A stretch of 64,000 nt of DNA from Camellia lanceoleosa. Its lineage: Eukaryota > Streptophyta > Magnoliopsida > Ericales > Theaceae. Each line of letters starts with the position of its first letter. Positions within the stretch are counted from its first letter, which is position 1. Below are positions 1 through 11,769 of the stretch, piece by piece. The stretch spans positions 62,001 through 126,000 of the forward strand of contig JANUSC010000370.1 in NCBI GenBank assembly GCA_025200525.1. The letters run 5' to 3'. The notes below the pieces were generated by a model that ran no database searches, had not been told where the DNA came from, and saw only the letters and a program-made list of their open reading frames with translations. A program made the position numbers and the translations under genes.

Positions 1-782
1 GCTCGAATGATTTGAATGTGTTAAACCGGGGTCGTTTTATATCCAAAATAACATCGTTTTGAAACATTCAAACCCTTGAGCTAAAAAATTTGAACCACCA
101 AGCATTGTTGAAAAAAATAATAATGATGAAGTGGTAGTAGTTAGTTGATGAGTTAGGTACAGGAGATAGTGGATTTACATTAAGGGGGCATTGGCCACGT
201 TTGATTAAGTGGAATGAATTACAACCCAAACACATAAAAAATATGGAAATTTATTAGATTTTTTTTTTAAAAAGTATTTGTATCTCAATTAGTGTATAAG
301 ATATTTTTATATTCTAATAAATCTTATTATTTAGACATTTGATCTACCAAATCATAATTCTCATATTTAAAGTATTTTATGGACATTTCTACTCTTACAA
401 ATATTTTTTGAACAGTTGCCAATTTTGTGATATGAACATTCATATTTTATAATGTGAATATTCATATTGACATGTTAACATTCACATTGATGGTGTGAAC
501 ATTCATATTTTACAATGTGAATATTCACATTTACATATTAACATTCACATTGATGGTATGAACATTCACATTGACGATGTAAATATTTACATTGATGGTG
601 TGACGGAACATTCACAATATAAATGTGAATATTATTAGGGGTATTTTGGCAACTATGTTACTTATAGGACTTATTGGAATATAAGAAAATAATATGGACT
701 AAATGGAATATAAGTAGGTGAAAAAAGATTTATGAAAAAGTGCCCCTAAAAAATAAGGAGAGAGAGAAAGGTGTGAAACATT
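1..782. other. AT-rich spacer, no gene seen
   Basis: There is no convincing reading frame here. Apart from the 63-bp tandem repeat listed separately, the stretch is low-complexity AT-rich sequence that ends at the target duplication of the MITE at 783. Confidence 0.6.
434..620. repeat. 63-bp tandem repeat
   Basis: The phrase GAACATTCA recurs at 434, 497 and 560, exactly 63 bp apart. Each unit contains small palindromes such as GTGAATATTCAC and the phrase ATTCACATTGATGGT. About 2.5 to 3 units are present and the last is degenerate. Confidence 0.75.
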
Positions 783-1088
783 GAGTTTTTTTTTTTTTTT
801 TAAAATATTCCAAAAAAAAAAACTAATTAGAGAATTAACACACTTTTCAAACTCTTTAAGAAACTAACCTACTTTTTGAAATCGCATTTTGAAAATGCGA
901 TTTTGAAATTGAAATTGCATCTTGAACATGCAATTTCACCTTAAAATCGCAAGTTAAAAATAATGACATGGTGAAATTACATGTTCAACATGCGATTTCA
1001 AAAGTAGATTAGTTTTCCAAATAGTTTAAAAAGCGGGTCAATTCTCTAAATAGTTTCTTTTTTTGAAATATTAAAAAAAAAAAAACTC
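783..1088. mobile_element. MULE-like MITE (306 bp, 10-bp target duplication)
   Basis: The two ends are long inverted repeats, starting GAGTTTTT and ending AAAAACTC. They stay alignable for about 100 bp inwards, for example through GAGAATTRACMCRCTTTT and TTGAAATCGCATKTTGAA. Identical 10-bp direct repeats GTGAAACATT flank the element at 773-782 and 1089-1098. It has no coding capacity. The duplication length and the long terminal inverted repeats fit a Mutator-like MITE. The superfamily is inferred from these structural features only. Confidence 0.75.
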
Positions 1089-1421
1089 GTGAAACATTGG
1101 TCACGTTTGATTTGATTTTTTGAAATTATGTTTTGAATATAATTTTTAAAAATAAAAATTAATTTAATAAAAATAAATATTAAAAAAATATTTTAAAAAT
1201 TATTTATATCATCCTAAAAGATAAAACTATATACAAATGACAAATGCTTTGATTTTATTTTTTTCTCAAATTAATTTATAAATTTTAAGAAGAAAAAGAA
1301 TTTAAAAATCAAAACAAACATGTTGTTGAGTTTATTACAAATATTAAATATACTTAAATTTTGGTGTCGACTTTGTAGAAAGTTAACATTGTATAGTGGA
1401 TTTTTTATTATCACAATATTA
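1089..1421. other. AT-rich spacer, no gene seen
   Basis: The sequence between two MITEs is AT-rich with no reading frame or recognisable element. Confidence 0.5.
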
Positions 1422-2142
1422 CTTCTTTCGTCTCATTTTATTTGTACACTATTCTATTTTAATCCATTTTAAAATGTTTGTCCACTTTCCATCTTAAATT
1501 GCTCTTTATAAATCATTATAAACACATTTTAAAATTCAAAAAGAAAGGTAAGAGCATTTCCAATGGATTGCTAAAATAGCTGTCAAAGCCATAATATAGC
1601 AGCTTAGGCAAAAATGGCTTCTCCAATGGCATGCTATAGCAACTGCCAAATTTGCTAAGTCACCCAAAAACCAACTGTTTTCTTCCTTCCCTCATTCCCT
1701 CCTTCCCTTTCAGTTGGGACTTTTCCAGAATGTTTGAAGTTTTTTTTATTAAAAAAATAAAATTCACCATTTTGTTTAAAAAAGAATTCACATAAAATTT
1801 TAGCAAATACCAAATTAATCATCTTCAATACTAAATTTCAACAATACCAAATTAATCATCTTCAAAAAATCAACAAATTTTAGCGATATCAAATTTCAGC
1901 AATATCATCTTCAAATAATCAACAGAAATATCAATAGACATTGTCTGAAATGAATTTCTCAAATGACAAATATCAACAGGAATATGATCTTCAAAAACAC
2001 CAACAGAAATAATCTCAAATTAATTTCTCAAATAATCCATTATGAGTTTTAGAAGAGAAATATCTGGATTTGAAAGCCGAATTTATACTAATTTCTCCAA
2101 TATTCATCTTCTTTAGAAAGCCAAATTGAAGGAGTGTGACCA

Positions 2143-2264
2143 TTAAGGTTGGAGAAGAGGGTTGAAGATGAGGGCTAGGGCTTCGAAGGATAGGTGGATG
2201 GAAGGGTTAGGGCTTCGAGGGATAGGGATAGGGATAGGTAGATGATCTGGTGGTGGTTCTAGAG

Positions 2265-2300
<36 letters not shown>

Positions 2301-2700
2301 TTGGATTGGAGAAGATGGGGGGTGGATGAGAGAAAGTCGATCCGAAAATGAAGATGAGAGAAAGTCTCATCGATTCGAAGCTCATTGATCCGAAGCTCAT
2401 CGATTCGAAGATGAAGATGAAGTTGATCCGAAGCTCTCTCTCTCTCTCTGTGTGTGATCTTCACTGATCTGAAAAGAGTGATGAAGTTGATCCGAAGCTC
2501 TCTCTTTGTCTCTCTGATCTTCATTGATTTGAAGAGAGTGATGAAGTTGATCTAAGAAATAGGGAGAGAGAGAAGGTGAGAACCAGAGAGAGAGAGAGAT
2601 GAAGACAGCGAGAGTGAGGGAGATAGAGGCAACAGTGATGGAAAAGAGTGATGAAGAGAGATGAAAGGATAGAGACACAGAGACAGAGAGCAAATCTATC
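2143..2700. repeat. GA-rich tract with (GA)n microsatellite and local tandem repeats
   Basis: A (GA)n run of about 28 bp lies at 2269-2297. Around it, phrases such as GATGAAGTTGATCCGAAGCTC repeat at about 2425, 2480 and 2540, mixed with more GA runs. Reading frames here translate into Ser/Leu and Arg/Glu repeats and are not genes. The tract fills the non-coding 5' half of the Harbinger element. Confidence 0.7.
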
Positions 2701-3042
2701 CTCGGATCAATGGGCAGAGCATTCTAGATGATTGATCTTAGCCGTTGATTAATAACAATCCAACGGCTGAGATCCAAGTGTGCTATTTTGTTCATTAAAA
2801 AAAATAAAAATAAAAATAAAAACACAAGTGAAATATAACCACAACGGCTATAAACGGTCATATTTTTATGTTACAACGGCTATAAAAAAACGGCTCTTTT
2901 TCTCTTCTATAAATACAAACTTTGAATCTCAATTTCATTTCACAACAAGCCTTTTTGTTTTTTCCTCTCTTTTTGCTCAATTTCGTTTCACAACAAACTT
3001 TCTAAATTACATTTTTATTTATAGTTTTTTCACACAATCGCT

Positions 3043-4240
3043 ATGGAAGATTCATCAAAAATAAATAGAGGAAAATCATTCACCATTGCTGAAGATATGA
3101 CACTTTGTAAAGCTTGATGTTACATTTCTGAAGACCCAATTGTTGGCAATTCACAATCTTATGCTTACTTTTGGAGGAGAATTTATGAAAGAGTTATGCT
3201 AGGGATCTCAAATAATCTACTAATTTTCTACCAAAGCTCTCACATAGGTGTGGGACCCACACATATGTGGGTTTGTGTGGGTTCTATACTCATGTAAGAG
3301 TTTTGGTAGAAATTTTAGTGGATTATTTGGGATCTATAGCATTTTCCTTTATGAAAATTATTGCTCATTTCAGAATGATCAGTCAAGAACACAAGTTTCT
3401 ATCCAATCTCAATAGGGTATAATCATGAAATGTTCCAACAAATTTCGTGAATGTTTAGCGCAAATCGACAATCTACACCCAAGTGGAATGTCTCAAGTTG
3501 ATCTAGTAAGATTTCATCTTCATTTATTACGTTAGCTTCTTCTTCTTCTTCTTCTTTTTTTTTTTTTTTTTTTTAAAAATTTTGTTTGATATAAAAATTA
3601 AATAATTACTTAATTTAATATTTTATTGATACATATGCTTCAAGCAAAACTTTTATACCATCAAGATGAAAAGAAACATTTTGCTTTTGAACATTGTTGG
3701 CCAATCTTGTAAAATAATATCAGGTGGCAAGATGTAGCTCTTACGAACACGGTGAAGTTAAGGATACATACACTGTTTTCCCCTGATTCAGCCCCGATTC
3801 CCCTATGGATAACTGCATTTCTCTTGAAGATGACACCAATTCAAGTATTGGTAATAATCCAACTGTTGGTGAGGGCAGTGTTTCTGCAAAGGGTAAAAGG
3901 CCTATGGGTAGGAAAGTTTCAAAAAAATTATTTTGGAGAAATCAAGTCGTTGAAGCTGAAGTCCAAAAAATGAGCATACAATTGGAGACATTTAACCAAC
4001 ACCTTGCTGAGAAGGAAAAGAAAAAGAAAAAACATGAAAGAGAAGAAAAAAGGATTCAAGCGCTGCAGGAACTGAAAGAACTTGAGATCAGAAAACAAGA
4101 ACATGAGCTAATGACTACGGACATTTCTCTTTTGGACCCTCAGACGAAAGCGTATTACACAATGCGAAAAAATAAAATTTTCGCCAAGTGGTCCTCAAAT
4201 GTTAGCAAATTTCAAATTACTATTTTCTCATGCCTCTGAT
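3043..4240 (+). pseudogene. Harbinger ORF1-like gene (Myb/SANT plus NAM-associated C-terminal domain), broken
   Basis: The ATG at 3043 opens a frame reading RGKSFTIAEDMTLCKA, then an in-frame TGA, then CYISEDPIVG and YFWRRIYE. That is the N-terminal Myb/SANT-like pattern of plant PIF/Harbinger ORF1 proteins. A 157-bp MITE interrupts it at 3191. Coding similarity resumes as KCSNKFRECLAQI and YHQDEKKHFAFEHCWPIL with further stops and shifts. The frame at 3805-4239 gives a C-terminal part with GRKVSKKLF, a Lys/Glu-rich coiled coil of about 45 residues, and a TTDISLLDPQTKAYY motif near the end. In this family ORF1 is a DNA-binding partner of the transposase. Because the same architecture also occurs in domesticated plant genes, the link to the element rests on its position between the terminal repeats. 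Confidence 0.75.
3191..3347. mobile_element. Small MULE-like MITE inside Harbinger ORF1 (157 bp, 9-bp target duplication)
   Basis: The insert is a foldback sequence: ATGCTAGGGATCTCAAATAAT near the left end pairs with ATTATTTGGGATCTATAGCAT near the right end. The 9-bp direct repeats TTTATGAAA at 3182-3190 and 3348-3356 flank it. Removing the insert and one repeat rejoins the codons for RRIYE and NYC of the ORF1 remnant, which shows a true insertion. The centre holds a short palindrome around CCCACACATATGTGGG. Confidence 0.8.
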
Positions 4241-5015
4241 AAATAATTACGGATAATGTATTTTTTGCAATGTCATTTATTTTTAATGTAATTGTTAGTC
4301 TTTATTTGCAATGTCATTTTTTATTATTATTTTGTAATGAAATTTCTTTTCTTTTTTTACTTTTAAGTATTTTCTACAACAGAATGTAATATTATTTTTG
4401 TAATGTATAATGTTGACTATTTTTTAGTATAATTTAAATTTTTCAATAAAGTATAATGAAAAAATAAAATATATTTTTTGAAATGAAGGCAATAAAAAGA
4501 TAAAATACATAAAATACATTAACTGATATTAAATGAAGATAATTTTGTTATAATAAAAAGACATTAAATATATTTTTTCCCAATTTTTCAATTTTTTTTT
4601 TCAATTTTTATATTTGTTTAGTCAGGAATAATATAAATATATAATTTTTTTTTTACAAACGGTTAAAAAAGGTCACAAAAGACAAAAAATAAACAAAAAT
4701 AAAATCAGAAAAAAACCTATATCCAAATAACACCTACAAACTTGGAGAGAAAGTTGGTTGGGATTTGCAAAAATAGTAAATGACCATTGGAACACCATTG
4801 CTATAATTTGGCAAAATAACACTATTCATTACCAAATTATAGCAATAGCAATGGCAACATAAATATAACAACAACCATTGGAGATGCTCTAAATGGTGAG
4901 AAAAACATTTCAAATTTTGAATTAAAAGGTAATGATTGCATGTTTCCTTAATAAGTTGGACTTTTTTTTTTTTTATAGTGGACAAATAAATTGGGATGGA
5001 GAAAATATTATAAAA

Positions 5016-5575
5016 TGACATGGGTAAGCCTATAAAGGTTATAGCCCACCACTTAAGGCCCAATACATAATTCAAATACTAAAACCCAACGTTGCTGAAG
5101 CTCAACATGGCATTAAGAACTAATGACATCTAAACACGTGGCAAGAGAAGGACAAGCCACATAAGCAGACAAAGATCTTGCAAAGTTATTGCATTGCACA
5201 TCAGCTATTAATGAAGCCCGTTACAGCATTTATTGCGATAACCCCTCCCCGTCGAGACAGAACGGCCTCACCACGAACAAGGCAAGCTAGAGCATAGACT
5301 TTGGGCCAAGATGACAGGTTGGAAAGGACAACGAAATGATTACCAGAGGATATAAGCAGACGTTGAAGATAAGAAGAAGGTTAAGCTTTCTATCACTAAT
5401 CTCTCTCTACACTCCATCTCTTTTTCTAACTTGCTCGTCGGAGGGTTCGCTGGGGGACTCCCTATTCCCCGTTGAACTCTTGTGAAGGTTTCTCTGTGGG
5501 CTTGGTACCTCCGGCTCCACTTAGGGAAGCGTGAATCAGTCTGACCCATTCCATCTGGAACACGCAGTATCATCA
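5016..5575 (+). repeat. 5' LTR of the Tat-type element
   Basis: The 560-bp LTR runs from TGACATGGG to TATCATCA. A TATA-like TATAAG at 5351 is a plausible core promoter. It differs from the 3' LTR mainly by transitions and two small indels (a G near 5138 and about 5 bp near 5424). Confidence 0.93.
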
Positions 5576-5577
5576 GT

Positions 5578-5592
5578 TGGCGCCGTCAGGAA
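5578..5592 (+). promoter_or_regulatory. Primer-binding site of the Tat-type element
   Basis: TGGCGCCGTCAGGAA begins 2 nt after the 5' LTR end. The TGGCGCC core is usual in Tat/Athila-clade gypsy elements. I did not try to name the tRNA. Confidence 0.7.
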
Positions 5593-5648
5593 TCTTTTGT
5601 TCAAGGCCGCTTGTGCTCATTGTGGCTGGAGACCCTTTCCCAATAACC

Positions 5649-7281
5649 CCTTCCTACCACCTGCAAAGGTGGATGGTCATAACTAGATCCATGGCTTCTC
5701 ACCACAATGTTGCCGACCACCAAGCCAACCCTCTCAATCCAAACAATCCACCACAGTATTTCACCAAGCTCACCAACAGCATTAACCGCCTGGCCGAGCA
5801 AAACCAAGCCCTTATTAATGCTCTACTCCAAAGAAACCTTCATATGCCTCCTCTACCACCTCCAGATATCCCACCCAACCAAGAACGAGCCCCGAGCCAT
5901 ACTATCCAGCAGCCTCATCTACCCAACTTGGAAGGCTTGCGACCCCCTTCCCTAGATATGAACCCTTCACCCTGTCCCACACCCCCCATCAGACTCCACC
6001 CCGAGGGAGAGGCCAAGAGTGTTCAGCCTCCGCCGCTTCCTGGTGACAACGTCCCTTTCTAGGACACGAAACTCCGAGCCATGAAGCTTTAGCTCCAAGG
6101 AATCATGTAGAACATACTGAATAAACCATCCACCACAGCTAACTCACCGTTCGTTGTCTCCATCCGGGATAAACCTCTACCCCCTAAGTTTAAAATGCCC
6201 ACGATCAACTCTTTTGATGGTACAACGGACCTAGTTGATCACTTGGAGGCCTACAGAACCCTCATGATCCTCCATGCATTCCCTGATGAAATCATGTGTT
6301 GGGCTTTCCCCGTAACACTTAAGGGGTCGGCTCGACTCTGGTTTAGTCAACTGCCAGCAGACTCTGTCTCTACCTTTCAGCACCTGAGTGATTCCTTCCT
6401 CAGCCACTTCATTGGTGCCTAGCGCCAACGGCGTCCGGCAACTCAACTCCTCAACATCTGCCAGACGGAGGGAGAGTCGCTGCGTAGCTTCGTCACCCAC
6501 TTCAACACTGAGGCCTTGTAGGTGGCAGAAAATGATGTCAAGGTCATTCTCACGGCTTTTATGGCCGGTCTACGATCATCTGATTTTCTTTTTTCCCTCT
6601 CCAAAAACCCTTCGACCTCCATGACAACCCTACTTTCTAAAGCCCAAAAATACATGAACGCCGAAGATTCCCTAGCTGCCCGACAAGATCCTATAGCCAA
6701 AAACCCGACCCCAGAGAGAAGAGAAAGGACTTAGAAACCAGAAACACCCAGTACACTCACCAAACAGTATACCGACCGACCATCTCGAGTTGACCGGTCG
6801 GCGTCAACCTGACTGCCCGGTCGGTTCGAACGAGACACCCCCCTTAACTCTCCCATGGAACAAGTCTTGAACCAGATTCAACGAGATTATCCCCTAAAAT
6901 GGCCCCAACCGTCGCGGTCTCCTTCAAACTGGCGAGACCAGTCCAAATATTGCCGTTTTCACCAAGACCACGGCCATAATCCCGAGGAGTGTGTTAACCT
7001 CAAAGATTAGGTCGAGGGCTTGATACGTTAGGGACGTCTTAGTCAGTTCACAGAAGTCCGTTCTCAGCAGAGGCAAAGGATTGAACCCATCAGAAATAAC
7101 CGCCGGCGCACCCCTCCCCGGCAACCAACACAACCTAACCAGGGCCATGATCGCCCTCCACAGCAACCCCGGGCACAAGGTAATCTCGCTCTCCCTGTTG
7201 GAGAAATCAGAGTTATTGTTGGCGGGCTTGCTTGTGGAGGGCCATCCCGCTAGGCTTAGCGGGCATAACTCAGAAGAATAA
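5649..7281 (+). pseudogene. gag: gag of the Tat-type element, broken
   Basis: A Pro-rich N-terminal part (5649-6062, with NSINRLAEQNQALINALLQ) ends at a stop. The capsid-like retrotransposon gag domain follows at about 6195-6730 in pieces: FDGTTDLVDHLEAYRTLM, FPVTLKGSARLWFSQLP and SFLSHFIGA, with stops at about 6420 and 6520. Further on, SKNPSTSMTTLLSKAQKYMNAED matches the usual gag C-terminal helix. A zinc-knuckle-like YCRFHQDHGHNPEECVNLKD is at about 6949-7008. Gag would form the virus-like particle. In-frame stops mean no full protein can be made. Confidence 0.88.
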
Positions 7282-7302
7282 GGCAGGGCTCAGACAAAGA
7301 AG

Positions 7303-8766
7303 TTGTCACATTGGACCGTCCTTCCAAACAGCCCAAGCAGTGGATGGAGCCCATCACCTTCACGGAGGCTGACTGCACAGGCATCCGTTACCCCCATGAC
7401 GACCCCCATCGTCATCTCTGCCCTCCTCTCCAATTACAAAGTCAGACGGGTTCTCGTCGACAACGGCAGTTCTTTAGACATCATCTTCCTAAATGCCTTT
7501 CGCCAGCTCAAGGTCGGGGAAGAAAGTCTGTCCCCTCCCCAAACCCCATTGGTCGGTTTCACTGGAGATCGGGTGACCTCCATCGGCTCCATCGATCTTC
7601 CCATCCCAATCGGCGAATACCCGCGACAGACCACAAAGTTGCTCACCTTCCTTGTCGTCGACTGTCCCTCTACTTACAACATCATCCTCGGCCGCACCGC
7701 CCTAAATGCTTTCCAAGCTATCACATCCATTTTCCATCTTGCTGTTAAATTCCCTACCGACCTTGGGGTCGGCACGGTGAGGGGAGAGCAGATCGTGGCC
7801 AGAGAATGTTATGTCGCTTCACTTAAAGAGGTCAAGCTAAAGGAGACTATGATCATTGAAGGGCTCAACGTTAGAGACAAGGATGAGCTGGTTAGAAGGG
7901 AACCAGTGGAAGAGCTTGTCGAGGTCCTCATCGATCCCACTAACCCGACAAAAACTGCCAAGATCGAAAGCCAACTATCCTCCCAGGCCAAGGCCGACCT
8001 TACAGCCCTCCTGATTAAGCACAACGACATATTTTCCTGGACCCACTCCGACATGCTAGGTATTGATCCCTCCTTCATCACCCATCGTCTCAACATTGAG
8101 CCCCATTTCGACCCTTCCACCGTATAACAAGATCTTTACCCGGAGCGCAATACTCTTATTGCTTCTAAAGTAGATAAGCTCCTTGAGGCACAGTTTATCA
8201 CAAACGTGGACTACCCCAGATGGCTGTCAAATGTGGTCCTAGTCCATAAAAACAACGGCAAATGGCGATTCTGTGTCGACTACTCCGACCTCAACCGAGC
8301 TTGCCCCAAAGATAGTTATCCCCTTCCTCGCATAGATCTGCTTGTTGACACCACGGCCGGTCATCAAATGCTCAGCTTTATGGATGCCTTCTCTGGGTAC
8401 AACCAAATTTTGATGCACCCGTCTGACCAGGAACACACCTCATTCATCACCGATCGGGGAACCTACCATTATCGTGTCATGCCATTTGGGTTGAAAAATA
8501 CCGGAGCCACTTACTAACGGTTGGTCAACGTCGTCTTTCATCATCAGATAGGCCGGAACATGGAAGTATATGTTGATGACATGCTAGTCAAGAGAAAACT
8601 CTCCATCGATCATTTGGCCGACCTGCGAGAGACCTTTGGCACCCTACGAAAGTATCAAATGAAGCTAAATCCGGAGAAATGCGCCTTCGGCGTAGGATCT
8701 GGGAAGTTCTTGGGTTTCATGGTCACCAAGGGCATCGGGCTAACCCCGAAAAGATCAAGGCCTTGA
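7303..8766 (+). pseudogene. pol: pol: aspartic protease and reverse transcriptase, broken
   Basis: The protease shows the active-site motif DNGSSLDIIFLNAF (about 7456-7500) and the later ILGRTALNAF. The reverse transcriptase follows in the same frame: WRFCVDYSDLNRACPKDSYP, MDAFSGYNQI, MPFGLKNTGATY and the catalytic YVDDML at about 8570-8587. Stops occur at about 8125 and 8516. A frameshift near 8738 moves the rest of pol to another frame. Protease matures Gag-Pol and RT copies the RNA into DNA. The residues match Ty3/gypsy rather than copia enzymes. Confidence 0.92.
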
Positions 8767-9764
8767 TAGAAATGTTGTCACCGTAACGTTAAGGAGGTTC
8801 AGAGGCTTACTGGCAGAGTCGCCGCCCTCAACCGCTTCATTTCCTGCGCAATGGACAAGTGCTTCCCCTTTTTCAAAGTTCTTCGGCAAACTTTTGAGTG
8901 GACGACCGAGTCTGAAGAGGCATTCCAACAATTGAAACAATGCATGGCCAACCTTCCCTTATTTCTCCCAGCGCCACGGTGAGCCCTTTTTCTATTTAAC
9001 TGTCTCCAAAGACTGCAGCCATGCACCCTCATCAAGGAGGATTTGCCAAGATAACGCCCGGTTTATTACATTAGCCTGCCTCAGAGGCGCTGAATGTAAC
9101 TACCCATTGTAGAAAAATGTCATTGGCCTTGGTCACCGCCTCAAGACGTCTCCGTCCTTACTTCCAAGCCCATTCCATAGTGGTCCTCACTGACCAACCC
9201 TTGAAGAAGATAATGCAACAACTAAAGCTGCCCGGCAGACTCATGTAATGGTCGGTCGAGCTCAGCCAATTTGACATCTCCTATCAGCCTCGAACGGCGA
9301 TCAAAGGGCAGACTGTTGCCGATTTTATCCTGGAATTCACTAATCCCACTCCAACCACAGCCCCACTGCCTCCGCGACCCTAGACTGAGGCAGAAGACAC
9401 CCACTCTTAGACCCTCAATGTCAACGGATCATCCTGCAAAGAAGGCAGCGGGCCTGGCCTCATCTTCACCGCCCCCGAGGGTAGTTATTTCAAGTGTGCT
9501 CTTCGCTTCTTGTTCGAAGCAAGCAATAATGTGGCTGAATATGAGGCATTGATCAAAGGTCTCCGCCTCGCCAGAGACATTGGTGTCAGCCATATCCAAG
9601 TGTTCAGCGATTTCTAACTCATTGTCGGATAAATTACGGGGCAATTAGATGCCAAGGAAGACACAATACGGGCTTACAGGGATATTGCACTCCCCGTTGC
9701 TTGCCTCTTCAACATTTTTCACATCAAGCACATCCCTCGGGCGGAAAACTCCAAAGTAGATGAG
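8767..9764 (+). pseudogene. pol: pol: RT connection and RNase H, broken
   Basis: After the frameshift near 8738 the text reads NVKEVQRLTGRVAALNRFIS and EEAFQQLKQCMANLP, the usual RT thumb/connection region. RNase H pieces follow: NVNGSSCKEGSGPGLI, NVAEYEALIKGLRLARDIGV and FNIFHIKHIPRAENSKVDEM. Several stops interrupt them. The EYEAL...GL pattern and the ENSKVDEMA ending mark the plant gypsy RNase H domain. The pieces lie in more than one frame, so the domain is not translatable as a unit. Confidence 0.85.
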
Positions 9765-11093
9765 ATGGCTCAATTAGCTTCTGTAGACCAGTCAGACCTC
9801 AACCACGGTGTCCGCCTTGAGTACCTGGCCCACCCTGCCATTTCCCCAAACCAGCAACAAGTCCACTTCCTCCAAAATGAACCTATTCCATGGGTGGCCG
9901 ACATCTTCCTATTTTTGACAAAGGGGGAACTGCTAGACGACAAACAGCAGGCTGCCAAAGTTAGGGCCCGGTCGTCCAACTACATTCTCATCAGCGGCCT
10001 TTTGTACAAACGTGGTTTTTCACGCCCATACCTGCGATGCCTCAATCCTGCTCAAGCGACCTACGTGATGAGGGAAGTCCATGAGGGTATATGTGGTAAT
10101 CACTCGGGTGCCAGGTCACTAGCCCACAAAATACTTCACACCGGTTACTTCTGGCCTACTCTCAATCAAGATGCCGCTGAATTCGTGCTTAAATGCGATA
10201 AGTGCCAACACTTCGTTAACATTCCTCATGCTCCTCCTATAGAACTGATCACACTCTGCAGTCCTTACCCATTCGCCAAATGGGGGATCGACTTAGTTGG
10301 CCTATTGCCCACTGGCTGAGGCCAAACCAAATTCACAATCGTCGTCATTGATTACTTCACTAAATGGGTGGAGACGGAACCCCTTGCCACAATTACCGAG
10401 CGGAACACAACCAGATTCATCTAGCAGTCAATCGTGTGCCATTTTGGCATCCTTCAAGCCATCGTCTCCGACAACGGCAAACAATTTGACAATGCCAAGT
10501 TCAGGAAATTCTGTGTTGAACTTCAAATCCAGCCATGTTTTTCTTCCCCAGGTCACCGTCAAGCCAATGGCCAAGTTGAGGTTACCAACCGTTCTCTTCT
10601 GAAGATCATCAAAACTAAGCTGGAATCTGCTAAGGGACTTTGGGCTGAGAAATTACCAAACGTACTCTGGGCCTAACTCACTACCGCCCGAACCCCCACT
10701 GAGGAGACCCTCTTTCGCTTAACATACGGCACTGAGGCGGTCATCCCAATGGAAATCGGTCTTCCTACCCCGAGGGTTCTGCACCCGAATCCAGAACTAA
10801 CTAAAGAACTGCGTCAGGCAGACTTGGACCTAATTGAAGAACTCTGAGAGACCACTGCTGTCAAGCGGGCCTCATATCAACAGAAAATGAGAACACACTA
10901 CAATCGCAAAGTTCGACCGAGGGAGTTCGCCGTGGGGGACCTTGTTTTGCGCAAAGCAACTCTTGCCACCAAAAATCCGGCTGAGGGCAAGTTGGCAGCC
11001 AAGTGGGAGGGACCTTACGTTGTTAAGGCCAGACCTTGTCCAGGCACTTACCGATTTCAGGACATGGAAGGTCGAGATCTCCCCCATCCGTAG
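9765..11093 (+). pseudogene. pol: pol: integrase, broken
   Basis: The HHCC zinc-binding domain is visible as HEGICGNHSGARSLAHKILH with YFWPTL and KCDKCQ (about 10080-10210). The catalytic core gives KWGIDLVGLLPTG, IVSDNGKQFDN (DNG motif) and GHRQANGQVEVTNR with the later Glu. Stops fall at about 10318, 10422 and 10674. The C-terminal part reads MRTHYNRKVRPREFAVGDLV and WEGPYVV and ends at 11093. There is no chromodomain, as expected for the Tat/Athila clade. Confidence 0.9.
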
Positions 11094-11769
11094 AACGCCG
11101 AGCACTTGAAGCGTAATTTTCAATAAAGCCCTTTTTTTTGTATTGATCAATTGCTGTATGTTCTTTTTGACAATCTACACACTTTGATGTTTTTGTTCTT
11201 TTCTCACATGGTGTAAATTTGTGACCAATGGGCTACACTTTAAATGACAACAATCTTATATCTTAGTTATCTGTGTGGTATTTCAATAACACCCTGATTG
11301 CAGCCTTAGCCAGACTGAGTTACTTAAAGCCTCAGCCAGACTGAGCATGAAGAGCTCAGCCAGACTGAGTTACTTAAAGCCTCAGCCAGACTGAGCATGA
11401 GTTACTTAATTTCAGGTCCATGTTTTTACGCCTCTTAACATTCTTTACATTTTTTAACTTTCATTTCCCAACCCAACCTTTCATTTATCAACACTCTCAC
11501 AACATGATTTAAAACTTCACATTTTTACAAGTTGGGCTGGCTCCCTACTTCTCAACCTTTACTATGATTTATACACAAGCCTTATTTGAATGACCATTTT
11601 CATTCTTTTCAGATCTACAAGAAATAAAGGCAACAGTATGAAAAAACATAACTCATAATTTTATTTATTTGCAAACTTACACATAAGTCCACTATAGAAA
11701 TTACAAAAAAAACACACAAACAAACAACAACAAAAAAAATTTATTTACAACTTTTCTTTACAATCAATC
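11094..11769. other. Non-coding part of the Tat element after integrase
   Basis: The sequence is AT-rich with no gene. A short tandem repeat at 11296-11410 is listed separately. Confidence 0.6.
11296..11410. repeat. Short tandem repeat with CAGCCAGACTGAG core
   Basis: The core YAGCCAGACTGAG occurs four to five times, alternating with TTACTTAAAGCCT and CATGA spacers. This makes a roughly 54-bp higher-order unit present twice. Confidence 0.8.

Larger units (their letters stand above)
1552..4889 (+). mobile_element. PIF/Harbinger-type element, non-autonomous (3.3 kb)
   Basis: The ends are inverted repeats, GAGCATTTCCAATGG on the left and CCATTGGAGATGCTC on the right. They are flanked by the 3-bp target duplication TAA at 1549-1551 and 4890-4892. 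This terminus plus TWA duplication is the signature of plant PIF/Harbinger and Tourist elements. Only the ORF1 (Myb/SANT-like) remnant at 3043-4240 is present, and I see no DDE transposase. The element sits inside a Stowaway-like MITE and carries a MULE-like MITE itself. Confidence 0.85.
1422..5005. mobile_element. Stowaway-like (Tc1/mariner) MITE, split by a Harbinger element
   Basis: The left end (TTTCGTCTCATTTTATTTGT) and the reverse complement of the right end (CTCCATCCCAATTTATTTGT) are the familiar plant Stowaway-type terminal inverted repeats. TA dinucleotides flank them at 1420-1421 and 5006-5007. Without the inserted Harbinger element (1552-4889) the MITE would be about 243 bp. It has no coding capacity. 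Confidence 0.65.

Noticed and set aside
2143..2693. Overlapping minus-strand frames of 85-105 codons
   Set aside because: They translate GA/CT microsatellites into Ser-Leu or Arg-Glu repeats and lie in non-coding filler of a transposon.
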